A DNA stretch of 64,000 nt from Streptomyces benahoarensis (GTDB lineage Bacteria; Actinomycetota; Actinomycetes; Streptomycetales; Streptomycetaceae). A model generated the notes under the pieces. That model was not told the origin of the DNA and made no database searches. It was given only the letters and a program-made list of their open reading frames with translations. The stretch lies in assembly GCF_007280575.1 (NCBI RefSeq), contig NZ_VKJP01000002.1, positions 29,700 through 93,699 of the forward strand, given 5' to 3'. Both the position numbers and the translations under genes were made by a program. Of this stretch, positions 27,545 to 36,205 are shown piece by piece (position 1 is the first letter of the stretch; each line of letters opens with the position of its first letter).

Positions 27545-27690
27545 GCTGTCTCGCGACGTTGCCGAACTGCGAGAAGTCGATGTCTACGCGGACTTTGCCG
27601 TGGGCTTGAACAACCTGGCCGTCCGGCCTGCCAGGCTCGGCCACTCTCTGGAGGCCAAGAGTGTGGCTGGCGAGGGCTACCTCCAAGACT
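27545..27690 (+). pseudogene. TPR-protein fragment
   Basis: One frame gives SRDVAELREVDVYADFAVGL then NNLAVRPARLGHSLEAKSVA, which fits the tetratricopeptide repeats of large Streptomyces TPR proteins. It has no start, no flanking repeats and a stop soon after. It is a scrap at the island 1 border. Confidence 0.45.
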
Positions 27691-27817
27691 GACTACGTAC
27701 ATGAGGCAACTGCGACATTGGCTGAGGAGCTGATATCAACGGGATACGACCGGAACAAGTGGACCGAGTTACCAGCGGCTTGGATATTCACTCCACCCGA
27801 GAGTCGAACGAGCCGAC

Positions 27818-29305
27818 TCAGGAGTCCACCTCAGACGTGCTCAGCCAGTCCCGTGCACTCCTGGCCGTAGCGCGCAACTGCGGGTGGTCACGCACGACCT
27901 CTCGTTGACGTTCGGCTGGCAACCCGAGTTCGTTCAGCAGATTCAGAATAACCACCGCAGTGGTCACATCCACAATGGCGATCAGCTCCTCGAACTCGTG
28001 GTTGGAGGTTCGCCCCTCGTGGGCCAGGTCGTTTCGCGCTCGAGTCGTGCGCCTGGCCCACCGGTCCACGTCAGGCACGAGCGTGGACAGCGCCTCCTGG
28101 TCGGGGCGGGCCGCGAGTGCGTACAACCGATCCCTGAGCGTCGGGTCATTGCGGAGGGAGCCACGGATCCGCTTCCTATGCTCCTCGGGCACCTGAGCCA
28201 GCATCGCTTCCCGCATCGGCTTGAAATCCTCCGGTGGGATCGGCGGTTCATCCATGTCAAAGCCACGGTGCAGCACCTCAGCCGCTCCCACCGCCATCAG
28301 AAGATTGTTTTCGACGTACCGTGCTGGCGCGTATCGAAGCCCCAGAACCATGTTCGTCGCGGGCTGCAGCCGCTCGTGCATGCCGCACCAGCGGGGAATG
28401 ATCTCCTCAAAGGGTAGAGCCTCGCACGTGAAGAACACACGATGATGAGCGACTGCCTTCGCATCGTGCTTCCCGACCACAGGGGGCGAGTACAGCACGT
28501 CAGCATTCCGCTCCAGCCGCGGCCCGCCGGACTCCGACACAGCATCGTCCAGGGCCAGTTTCAGGCGTACCCAGATCATGCCTGCAGCACGGTGAGTGGC
28601 AAGGGAGATCAGGTCTTGTATCAACCGGGCATAGCCAATCGCATCATTCAATGAGGACGCCTCGCGCCGGGTGATCTGCATGTACGCGGTATCACTCATG
28701 CGACCAACGGTTCCGCCCCGACGCTGGTCGAAGAACGGCAGCGTGTGGCGGTGCGTGAGCACGAACTCAGTCCCGTCGACTTCGGCCGACTGCGCCTCCA
28801 CGGGCTTAACGGAAATGGTGCCACTCCCATCAGGACGCCCGCCGGGCGCACCCAGGAACCCCTCCAGAACTGACGATGCCGCCCAACGCCCGAGGTCCTC
28901 CACCGACACCTCTGTTGTGGAGAACGCCGCCTCGTCTTCACCGCCGACATGCGCCCCGATGAGTGCCGTCGTTGCCAAGACGGTCTGTTTGTCGGGGGTC
29001 TTTACCCGCGCGCCGAAGGTCCGCTGGCTACCGCTGGGAAGACAGCCGAAGAGGCTGATCTCACGCTGATCGGCGGCGCCATGGATCACACCCCACGTTC
29101 GGCGGCCCTCATGAACCATCAGCACGCCGGGAGCGGGCGTCGTCGTGACTCGGTCCTCGAACGCGCCGATCAAAGAGAGTGTCAAGCCGCACTCGGGCTC
29201 GTAGCGGAGCACGCCTGGCACCTGGTACCCAGGGTCTTCCGGCAGCCACCACAAACCAGCCCACTCGCCTGACGCGTCGAGATTCAGCGGGTCGCTGCCC
29301 ATCAT
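27818..29305 (-). CDS. apeA: ApeA-like HEPN-domain anti-phage protein
   Basis: A 495-aa protein; ATG 29305 is preceded by GAAAGGTGG. The N-terminal domain has the ApeA-type pattern (GEWAGLWWLPED, GVLRYEPECGLTLSLIGAF, WGVIHGAADQREISLFGC). The C-terminal helical domain carries the HEPN RNase motif RNDLAH (about residues 425-430), consistent with Rx4-6H catalysis on RNA. ApeA is a single-gene abortive-type defence protein known from anti-phage screens. The N-terminal domain presumably senses infection and the HEPN domain cleaves RNA. It is followed by no partner and sits at the left end of island 1 among decayed toxin genes. Confidence 0.75.
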   Translation of the reverse strand: MMGSDPLNLDASGEWAGLWWLPEDPGYQVPGVLRYEPECGLTLSLIGAFEDRVTTTPAPGVLMVHEGRRTWGVIHGAADQREISLFGCLPSGSQRTFGARVKTPDKQTVLATTALIGAHVGGEDEAAFSTTEVSVEDLGRWAASSVLEGFLGAPGGRPDGSGTISVKPVEAQSAEVDGTEFVLTHRHTLPFFDQRRGGTVGRMSDTAYMQITRREASSLNDAIGYARLIQDLISLATHRAAGMIWVRLKLALDDAVSESGGPRLERNADVLYSPPVVGKHDAKAVAHHRVFFTCEALPFEEIIPRWCGMHERLQPATNMVLGLRYAPARYVENNLLMAVGAAEVLHRGFDMDEPPIPPEDFKPMREAMLAQVPEEHRKRIRGSLRNDPTLRDRLYALAARPDQEALSTLVPDVDRWARRTTRARNDLAHEGRTSNHEFEELIAIVDVTTAVVILNLLNELGLPAERQREVVRDHPQLRATARSARDWLSTSEVDS

Positions 29306-29556
29306 GACCACCTTTCCTGTCGTACGGAAGCGTGCGTTCGCAAGTTCGCGCACAGTGCTCTACCGAATTATCCCTGGGTTGTGCCGCGCGGAAGAAAACA
29401 GCCGGGGCTGGCGACAAGGCGCGGCTCCGGGTGCTGATGGAACCGCTCCCGGTCTGATAGAGGCTTTGTTGTGCCCCGGCTTACGTGGAGTCGATTTGCT
29501 GGACGCTGGGCGATCCAGGGGATTGTCCTCAGCTCGAACTCGATAGGTGTGAGCAT

Positions 29557-29592
29557 GCCGCCGGGTACGGGCTCGGGCCCGTACCCGGCGGC
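29557..29592. terminator. Strong GC hairpin downstream of DUF2283 remnant
   Basis: A perfect 16-bp stem (left arm GCCGCCGGGTACGGGC, 29557-29572) with a 4-nt TCGG loop. It lies 20 bp beyond the stop of the DUF2283 remnant read on the minus strand and 250 bp before apeA. There is no T tract, as is common for Streptomyces terminators. It would isolate apeA from read-through. Confidence 0.65.
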
Positions 29593-29611
29593 GTACTCAT
29601 CGAGGGTCGCC

Positions 29612-29858
29612 TCACACCTCGCCAGCGCCCAGCCGTCGGACCACGTCGAGCACGTGCCACGGCAGCTTGGAGCGGGTGTCCAGCGCCTCAATGCCGATCA
29701 GGATGCCGTCCGCGTCGAAATCAAGGCTGATCATCCCGTTCACCGCGTCCGGGTCGCAGGGGTACACGCTGCGCCGACTGCGGATGTTCCCCCGCGTGGG
29801 TGAGATGGATGTAGGCCACGTTCGACACCGCGTCGTAGGTGATGTCGGCCTCCGCCAT
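29612..29858 (-). pseudogene. DUF2283 protein gene with frameshift
   Basis: ATG 29858 follows GGGGAGG and starts ADITYDAVSNVAYIHLTH, the DUF2283 opening. The frame then shifts in a run of five C (plus strand, about 29789-29793). The family C-terminus continues in another frame: MISLDFDADGILIGIEALD and a tail to a stop at 29612. Four bases in the run would restore one 81-residue protein. DUF2283 proteins are small and of unknown role. It is either a real frameshift or a sequencing error in the homopolymer. Confidence 0.65.
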
Positions 29859-29861
29859 GCT

Positions 29862-30281
29862 CAACCTCCCCGGAGACGTGGGTGTAGGCCTTCGTCACAC
29901 CGGCCATCGCGGTGTTCATGTTCCCGTCGATGGTCTGGCGACGAACGCCTTGGGCTCGGGACCGTGGTCGCCCAGATTGTGCTGGCCGTCGCGGTAGTAG
30001 GAGAACGTTTCCCTGGCCAGAACCGCTTGACGTCCGCGTCCGAGACCCCCGCTGCCGAAGGCGCTGGATCGCGCGAGAGGTGAGGCTGCCGGCGGCGTCC
30101 GCCACGCACGTGGCCTCGTCGATGCCTTGGTAGGTGATCTCGCCGACGCCTTCGCATGTGCACGAGTCGGCGTGTCCGGTGAGGTAGCTGCCGCGGTTGT
30201 GCACCAGGACCGGTGTCGATCTGGCCCGCACGTAGACGGCACCGGCGGCAGCGCAGCACCAAGATCCGACTTGGAGCAGAT
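29862..30281 (-). pseudogene. Degenerate polymorphic-toxin C-terminal region
   Basis: Read on the minus strand, AVYVRARSTPVLVHN resembles the conserved end of the pretoxin/HINT segment that precedes toxin modules in Rhs/WapA-like proteins. A toxin-like tail then appears only by switching frames at least twice: ADAAGSLTSRAIQRLRQRG, then VSDADVKRFWPGK, then FSYYRDGQHNLGDHGPEPKAF, then TIDGNMNTAMAGVTKAYTHV. No start or secretion region is present. It is a decayed remnant between DUF2283 and the M48 gene. Confidence 0.45.
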
Positions 30282-31475
30282 TCATCGCCGCTCCAGATAC
30301 GGCGCCAGGTGGTGCAGGCGCGTGTAATAGTCGGGGTGCGAGGACAGGAGCTTGCCCGAAAGACTCCGCCTACCGCCGCGAGCAGCGGTTCCCAGGTCGA
30401 TCCCAGCCGTCTTGCCGCACCCGGACAGAGCGGAAGCCGTCGCATGCCCGCCCTCCCGTTCCGTCGCCTGCATCAAGTGCAACACCTCGGCGAGCATCGG
30501 CCCGAAACCAGCCGCTACCGCATGGTGATCCGCCCTCAGTTCGGTCCGTCGGGTCACGGCGGCGAGCAGATACGGAGCGGCCACCAGCGTCAGGGTGAGG
30601 AACCAGTACTCCCACGCGACCGCCAGCACGATGGCGCCCACCGCAAGAAACAATGCTGCCGCCCAGAAGCTCATGCGCCCACGGCCCACGACGGTGACGA
30701 GCCGGATCAGCCTCCGCACAGCGGTCCACGCAAACCGCCCCGGAACCGCATACCACTGCCCCAGGATCAACGACCACGCGTGACCACGGACGTGGTGCCC
30801 CAACTCATGAGCGAGGACGGCGGCCAGCTGACCATCAGACAGACGCTCCAGTGAAAACCGGGTGACGCCCACGATGTGACCCGCCGCGGCCAGGGCGTTG
30901 AGGTGATCGCTGTCCTCGATCCACAGCTCGTAGGCGCGGCCCTCTACACCCGTCCGCGCCGTCACTTCCCGCCACAGGGGTTCCAGCCGGTTCAATTCCC
31001 CGGGGGTGGGGTGACGGAGGTTCAGCAGATGACGGGCCAGGGCTCTCTCGGTGGGCCGGTGAAACGCCATGGCACCTGAACCGAGCCAGAGCAGGATCCC
31101 CAACCAGCCCGTGCCGGGGAACAGGAGGTGGGAGAGTGTCGCCACGATCACCAGGCCGGCGAGGAACGAGGGTAACTGCAGCAGTAGTTGACCCACAGCC
31201 GTGGCATCGATGCCCCGCTGCCGCTTGGCGAGGTGCACACGCCCACGACGGCCGAGACCCTCTTGCGGCGCGCGCTTCCCGGAACCGGACTGCGGTTCCG
31301 GCTTCCCGGCGGGGTGTGCGGCCTCGGACGGTGTCGCGCTGCCCGGGTACGGCGGTGGAGGCGGAATCGTCTCGTCCGGACCGTACGGGGACGGAAAGGG
31401 AACAGCGGCCGGATAAGGCGGAGCTCCGGGCAGGGAAATGCGACCGGGGTGGGTGGAGTCGAAGGGAGTGATCAT
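30282..31475 (-). CDS. M48-family membrane metalloprotease (HtpX-like)
   Basis: A 397-aa protein; ATG 31475 has AGGAA upstream, and the ATG at 31496 has no ribosome site. A Pro-rich cytoplasmic N-terminus (about 1-90) precedes two helices (about 97-140). The zinc motif HELGH lies at 223-227, two more helices follow (about 265-315), and a later RTELRADHHA provides the third ligand glutamate. M48 proteases degrade membrane or misfolded proteins. It is the last gene of the Crp-cyclase-NTPase-SPFH-PycTM cassette, 69 bp after the effector. It may execute or limit the response by cleaving a membrane target, which is inference. Confidence 0.85.
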   Translation of the reverse strand: MITPFDSTHPGRISLPGAPPYPAAVPFPSPYGPDETIPPPPPYPGSATPSEAAHPAGKPEPQSGSGKRAPQEGLGRRGRVHLAKRQRGIDATAVGQLLLQLPSFLAGLVIVATLSHLLFPGTGWLGILLWLGSGAMAFHRPTERALARHLLNLRHPTPGELNRLEPLWREVTARTGVEGRAYELWIEDSDHLNALAAAGHIVGVTRFSLERLSDGQLAAVLAHELGHHVRGHAWSLILGQWYAVPGRFAWTAVRRLIRLVTVVGRGRMSFWAAALFLAVGAIVLAVAWEYWFLTLTLVAAPYLLAAVTRRTELRADHHAVAAGFGPMLAEVLHLMQATEREGGHATASALSGCGKTAGIDLGTAARGGRRSLSGKLLSSHPDYYTRLHHLAPYLERR

Positions 31476-31544
31476 AAAAGGTTCCTGTCTCGGCATACGG
31501 CCGGATCGTGACGACGCGGTAAGAAGCAGGCCGGCGCGGCGCGT

Positions 31545-32051
31545 TCAGCCGACGAGCCGCGCGAGGGGCAGAAGCACCACGCCCGCGCAGTAGGCAGCCA
31601 GACCGGTGCGGATCCACCGGTGTTTGGCACCGACGATGCGGCTGTTCTGGGCCAGCGCCTCCAGTACTCCGTCGGCCTGGTGTGTCTCGGTGACGGCGAG
31701 GGCCTCGGCGAGCCGACCGCTCTCCGCGGCACGGCGGATGTCGTCGAAATACGTCAACGGCCGCCCCGGAGACCACCGGCTGGTGCCATACCGGGGCAGG
31801 ATGGCGAGGAGCAGGCATCCCAGTGCGCCGGCCAGAGCTGACATGGCCACCCACAACAGCACACTCCCGGGGGCGGAGAGCCCGGATAAAGACCATCCGC
31901 GGGCCGCGATCAGGCCACCGAGCAGGCTCACCGTCATGCTCATGGCCCCCAGAAGCAGCGACGCCTTGCTGTCCGCACGAGCTGTCTCGGAGCGCAGCTC
32001 CGTGAGCAGACGGGCTCCCACGGTCGGAGTTTGCACACCACCACTGCTCAT
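31545..32051 (-). CDS. Pycsar-effector-like (PycTM) membrane protein
   Basis: A 168-aa protein with ATG 32051 overlapping the SPFH-like stop (ATGA). The N-terminal helix LLTELRSETARADSKASLLL leads into TM1 (about 35-55) and TM2 (about 65-88). A cytoplasmic part containing YFDDIRRAAES follows, then a C-terminal TM segment (about 148-166). The ADxKAxxLL opening is the hallmark of the Pycsar TM-effector family. Those proteins disrupt the membrane when they bind a cyclic pyrimidine nucleotide made by a partner cyclase, and a class III cyclase lies three genes upstream. Codon 55 is TTA (31889-31887), a bldA-type codon. A longer in-frame extension upstream is not credible. Confidence 0.75.
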   Translation of the reverse strand: MSSGGVQTPTVGARLLTELRSETARADSKASLLLGAMSMTVSLLGGLIAARGWSLSGLSAPGSVLLWVAMSALAGALGCLLLAILPRYGTSRWSPGRPLTYFDDIRRAAESGRLAEALAVTETHQADGVLEALAQNSRIVGAKHRWIRTGLAAYCAGVVLLPLARLVG

Positions 32052-33169
32052 CGCCCCTCCTCGGTGCTGTCGGCGGACGACCCGCCCCGCTGCTTGTGGA
32101 AATGCACCGGGGCGCCGGTGGGCCCGACCCAGGGCAGGGAGTCCGGTGCGGGAGGACCGGAAGCGATACCGGGCACGTTGCGTGCGAGGAGCCCCTCCAG
32201 GATCTCCACGGCCTGCTTGTTCAGTCCCGCACGCTGGTAGTCCTCCGGATTCCCTTCTTTCAGTACCTGGAGGGCGGCCTGGGACTGGCTCCGGATCAGC
32301 TCCAGTTGGTCCCTCTGCAAGCTCTCCATGACCATCCGGGAATCCTCGGGGTGCTGTGCCAGGTGCAGGGCCCACATCGCCACGCCGCCGTGCTGGAGGT
32401 GGTACTCGTAGTAGTGGACCTTCTCCCGCTCCAGCTTCCTGGCTGCCTCATCCTGGCGGCCCTGCAGCATGACCAGTTCGTGATCGTGCCGGGCCTGCTC
32501 CACATCCCGCTCCGCCCTGAGCCGGTCCTCCCGCATCACCACGTCATGCGCCAGTCCCAACTGTTCGTCGCTGTACCGGATCCGGCGGAGCTCCCGCTGG
32601 TGGCCGATCGCCGCGTCGTCCGGCCTGAGCCGCACGGCGTACGACGTGCGCAGCCCCGCCTCCTCCCCCAAATCGCCTGCTCTGGCGAGAACTTGGTACA
32701 CGGCACGTTCGGCGTCCGCGCTCCGGTCGAGCGGGAAACCGCGGCTGACCGGGTACATCAGCTGTTCCAGCCGGCGCCTCAGGAAAGCGGGCACGTCCCG
32801 TTCTCCGCCGGCCACGAACTGTTGCGGCCTGGATACCTGCCAGGTCAGCTCCACCTCGGCGGTGAAGTCGAAGGCGTCGTTGTCGCTGGGCAGCAGCAGC
32901 GACACGGTACAGGCGTGCACCCCCATATCGACCTCGTACACCGCGGTGTACCGCCTCGCGGCGAACAGGGAGCGCGTCGGCCGGTGGGGCGGCAGGTAGA
33001 CCTCGAACTCCCCTTTGTCCGTGGTGAATACCAGCGCGTTGTCGATCCGGCTGTAACCCCTTCGGTGGTCGAACCGGGACAACTGACGCACGGTCAATAC
33101 CGGGTCGACCAGCTCGCTGTGCCGGTTCGCGCCCTGGTCCCAGTCGGGTTCGCGACGGAGTTCCGCCAT
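32048..33169 (-). CDS. SPFH/band-7-like coiled-coil protein
   Basis: A 373-aa soluble protein; ATG 33169 follows AGAGGAA. The N-terminal half (about 25-190) is beta-rich and resembles an SPFH domain in pattern (FEVYLPP ... YEVDMGVHACTVSLLLPSDN ... FTAEVELTWQVSRPQQFV). A long charged coiled coil of about 100 residues follows (VVMREDRLRAERDVEQARHD ... DEAARKLEREKV). The tail is Pro/Gly-rich. SPFH proteins form rings or scaffolds on membranes. Between a STAND-like NTPase and a TM effector it may organise the complex at the membrane. The family assignment is tentative. Confidence 0.55.
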   Translation of the reverse strand: MAELRREPDWDQGANRHSELVDPVLTVRQLSRFDHRRGYSRIDNALVFTTDKGEFEVYLPPHRPTRSLFAARRYTAVYEVDMGVHACTVSLLLPSDNDAFDFTAEVELTWQVSRPQQFVAGGERDVPAFLRRRLEQLMYPVSRGFPLDRSADAERAVYQVLARAGDLGEEAGLRTSYAVRLRPDDAAIGHQRELRRIRYSDEQLGLAHDVVMREDRLRAERDVEQARHDHELVMLQGRQDEAARKLEREKVHYYEYHLQHGGVAMWALHLAQHPEDSRMVMESLQRDQLELIRSQSQAALQVLKEGNPEDYQRAGLNKQAVEILEGLLARNVPGIASGPPAPDSLPWVGPTGAPVHFHKQRGGSSADSTEEGR

Positions 33170-33239
33170 GGTTCCTCTCTCCTCACTCAGTGGTGTTCCG
33201 GAACTTCACGGCCCGTGGCCGCAGACGAGAGACGGCCCC

Positions 33240-35351
33240 TCACAGCACGCCCCGCAGACGGTCGGCCACCGCAGGTGGGGCATCCGCACCCCCGCGGCGA
33301 CCACGCAGAGTCATGAGCATGTGATCGAGGCGCTTGCGGTCCTCGTCGGAGCCGACCAGCGTCGGAAGCAGCATCGCCAGTTCCTGCTCGGCCTGCGGAT
33401 CGCCGTCCGCCTCCAGGGCCCAGCCGGCCAGCGCCTTCAACGCGTCGGCGGTGTACCCCAGATCGCCCAGGGCGGTCCGCCACAGCAGGGACAGCTGCTG
33501 CGCGTCCTCGGCCGGGCCCGCCGAGGCGGCCTCCGCGTACCACCGCAGCATCAGCCGGCTGTCGGCGCGCGTGCAGGCCAGGACGAACGCGTGCAGCGCC
33601 AGTCGGCGGCCGGAAGGGCCGTCCCGGATGATGTCGAACAGGCCCCGCAGCACCCGGCTGCGCACCAGCGCCGATTCGTCGCTCAGCAGCAGCGCGGCGG
33701 ACTCGGCGATGTGCTGCGCCTCCTGCTCGTCGTCCCCGGTGCGAGCGGCTTCCGCCAACGCCTTCAGGGCTTCGTCGGGCATCCTGGCGCCCACCAGGGC
33801 GTAGGCCCGGATGGCTGTCCAGCGAAGCCGTGGTCCGGCTTCCTCGTCGCACCAGGAGCGCAGGATCTGCGGGATGTTCGGGGCACCGATGGCATGCGCC
33901 GCCGCGAGGGCGTTGGCGGCGACGAGGCAGTCGCGGTACACCTTCGACTTCGCCCAGCCCTCGATGAGCAGTGCCATCGCCGACGGCAGGTCGGTCTGGG
34001 CGAGCACCGCGGCCGTCACTGCCGCGCGGGTACGTACCAGCGGTCGGCCGTCCTGTGCGAGCTTCCGGAGCCACGCGAGCAGAGCAGGCCGCGCGGAGGG
34101 GTGACTCGTCCAGACCTCGCGGAGGACCTCTGCAGAGGTTCTGGGCTCCTGGAATCGGGCCATGCGCTGGAACACGGGGCCCCACTCGGTGTGCTCCTCC
34201 TTCCGGTACTCGACGGCTCGGGCCAGGCGCAGGCGTTTGGTGATGGACGTCCCAAAGATGCCGACCCGGGGCTCCATCCCGGCGTCCTCGGTTCTCTGGA
34301 ACTCTGCGTACAGGGTGTCGCTGAGCTCTGCTGTCAGGGCGTAGGCGGCTTCGTCGAACGCCGACAGGGAGATGAGGAAAGCCCTGTCCCGGAGAAGGGT
34401 CTCGTCGTCCCCGAACCATTCCCTGACCTGCTCTCGGACCAGCTCCGGGCCGACGCCCGCCAGCTTTTCCCGGGTGATCGTGCCGTCCGCGTGCCCGGCC
34501 AGGGCCTTCGCGAACTGCGCCGCTTCCCGCAGCTGGTGGTCGTCCCGGTCGAGGAACTCCCGGGAGAGGTCCAGCGCCAGCAGCTCGCGCTCCCTCCGCG
34601 GATCATCCACCAAGGCGTGCAGATGTGACCGGAGCACGGCCTGAGGCGACGGCGGCTGCCACAGGACGGGGTCGACGCCCCGCAGGGTCGCGAACAGGTC
34701 GACGGTGATGACCAGATAGGCACCCTTCTCCCGGAGAACATCCCGCACGGCCCACAGGTCGATGTCGCGCAGCGGGTTCTCCCTGCCCGTCACCAGATCG
34801 CTGACGAGGTAGCCGTGCCGATCGCCGTTGACCTCGTCCATCAGCGCGGTCGGGCGGGTGTTGGGGTCGATGGCGCGTACGGGCACGGCGTCCAGGGAGC
34901 GCAGCAGCATCAGGGCGGCGCTGCGACGGCCGGTGAAGGGCGCGCCGTACAGGACGAGGACCCGCTCCTGCCGCAGCCGGTCGCACAGGGGGTGCACGAG
35001 TTCCTCGTATCCGGCGAACTCCAGGGCCAGCTGGTCGAGTTCGGCAGGGGGAATGTTTCCGGAGGTGTGGGTGGTGGCTCCGAAGCGGTAGTGGTGCTCC
35101 ACCTTCGTGCCGAGGACAACGTCGCCTCCTACGCTGCCCCCGCTGACCCCGGTCTGATCGCCGCCGACGAGGCTGCCGCCGACCGCGGCCGGGACGTGTT
35201 CGTACAGATCACGCCGGGCCGCCCAGGGGTCCTGCGGGCGGTCACCCTCCGTTTCGGTGTGCTCGTCGTTCGTCTGCTCCTGTTTGCCGTCCGCCGGGCC
35301 GGTGTCGCCCTGGGGACGGTCCGATGGCTTGCCACCGGGCTGCTCGCTCAT
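33240..35351 (-). CDS. STAND-like NTPase with helical repeats and N-terminal signalling motif
   Basis: A 703-aa protein; ATG 35351 overlaps the cyclase stop (ATGA). An acidic low-complexity leader (1-45) is followed by a Gly-rich motif at about 58-83 (VGGSLVGGDQTGVSGGSVGG) almost identical to one at the end of the upstream cyclase. A P-loop-like domain follows. Its Walker A-like sequence is GAPFTGRRS at 136-144, with arginine in place of the usual lysine. The C-terminal 350 residues are helical, HEAT/TPR-like repeats (VTAAVLAQTDLPSAMALLIE ... LVAANALAAAHAIG). This layout fits a STAND-type signal-transducing switch that senses a ligand through its repeats. The substituted lysine makes ATP hydrolysis uncertain. 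Confidence 0.65.
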   Translation of the reverse strand: MSEQPGGKPSDRPQGDTGPADGKQEQTNDEHTETEGDRPQDPWAARRDLYEHVPAAVGGSLVGGDQTGVSGGSVGGDVVLGTKVEHHYRFGATTHTSGNIPPAELDQLALEFAGYEELVHPLCDRLRQERVLVLYGAPFTGRRSAALMLLRSLDAVPVRAIDPNTRPTALMDEVNGDRHGYLVSDLVTGRENPLRDIDLWAVRDVLREKGAYLVITVDLFATLRGVDPVLWQPPSPQAVLRSHLHALVDDPRRERELLALDLSREFLDRDDHQLREAAQFAKALAGHADGTITREKLAGVGPELVREQVREWFGDDETLLRDRAFLISLSAFDEAAYALTAELSDTLYAEFQRTEDAGMEPRVGIFGTSITKRLRLARAVEYRKEEHTEWGPVFQRMARFQEPRTSAEVLREVWTSHPSARPALLAWLRKLAQDGRPLVRTRAAVTAAVLAQTDLPSAMALLIEGWAKSKVYRDCLVAANALAAAHAIGAPNIPQILRSWCDEEAGPRLRWTAIRAYALVGARMPDEALKALAEAARTGDDEQEAQHIAESAALLLSDESALVRSRVLRGLFDIIRDGPSGRRLALHAFVLACTRADSRLMLRWYAEAASAGPAEDAQQLSLLWRTALGDLGYTADALKALAGWALEADGDPQAEQELAMLLPTLVGSDEDRKRLDHMLMTLRGRRGGADAPPAVADRLRGVL

Positions 35352-36205
35352 GCCTGCTCGCTCCGGCCCTCGTGCCGGACCGTGCCCATGATCACGTCGC
35401 CCGTGACGTGGCCGCCGCTGACCCCGGTCTGTCCGCCGTTGACCTGGCTTCCGCCGACCGACACCGTTCCGCCGTTGAAGGCGAATGCCGCCCCGCTGCT
35501 CGCAGGCGCCCCGGCAGGCGCCGCCGGAGGCTGCCCGGCGGCACCCTCGTGCCCACCCCTGCCGCCGCGCCCGGCGGACGCCGGCTCCGGTACCGGGGTG
35601 GTGGTGCCGTCCGGCAGCGACCCGTGCAACCACAGGTCGAGCCGGTCCTTCTTCACGGACACCGCCGCGTGGTGAAACTCCTCCGGGCGCAGTCCGCGGT
35701 GTCCGTGGCGCACCACGCCTTCGTAGACGGGGGACGACACCCCCAGCACACAGTCCGCTTCCCGCTGCGCGAGCGCTTCGCGCAGGGCGTCGGCATCGAG
35801 CAGCCGGCAGGACTGGTTGAGGTCGTGACCGACGAGCCCGCCCACCGTGCCCTGCTTCGGGTCGAAAGCGACCTCTCCTGCGGCCAGTACCATCCGCAGC
35901 CGCATCTGCGCGCTGCTCGATGCCAGCCGGTTGTACTGGCACAACGCATCCGGAATGGTCGTCAACAGGGCCCGGAGCAGCACCGTTTTCGGGATGTCGG
36001 CACTGACCAGCACGATCAGACCGTCCCCGCGGTCCTCTCGGTACTGCATGTTCCGCTCGACACCCGCCGCGGCCAGAGTGTCCTCCACCACGTTGTGCAG
36101 TTCCCGGCGCAGGCAGGCCTGCACCACATCGTCCCGTCGGCTGAAGTCCTCGATGTCCAGCAGCAGAATGGTGCGGTTGACGGGTTCTGTCAGGACCAGG
36201 GTCAT
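35348..36205 (-). CDS. Class III nucleotide cyclase (Pycsar-like) with C-terminal signalling motif
   Basis: A 285-aa protein. Residues 10-200 form a class III cyclase domain. The metal-binding aspartates are D17 (LLLDIEDFS) and D61 (DRGDGLIVLV). The transition-state residues are N130 and R134 (LNQSCRLLD), and RLRMVLAAGEV matches the central strand. All catalytic positions I can check are present. A Pro/Gly/Ala linker then leads to a C-terminal motif (VGGSQVNGGQTGVSGGHVTG) shared with the N-terminus of the next gene. The product nucleotide cannot be read from sequence. The Pycsar-like effector in the operon suggests cCMP or cUMP, and the Crp/Fnr gene upstream suggests a second receptor. Confidence 0.75.
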   Translation of the reverse strand: MTLVLTEPVNRTILLLDIEDFSRRDDVVQACLRRELHNVVEDTLAAAGVERNMQYREDRGDGLIVLVSADIPKTVLLRALLTTIPDALCQYNRLASSSAQMRLRMVLAAGEVAFDPKQGTVGGLVGHDLNQSCRLLDADALREALAQREADCVLGVSSPVYEGVVRHGHRGLRPEEFHHAAVSVKKDRLDLWLHGSLPDGTTTPVPEPASAGRGGRGGHEGAAGQPPAAPAGAPASSGAAFAFNGGTVSVGGSQVNGGQTGVSGGHVTGDVIMGTVRHEGRSEQA

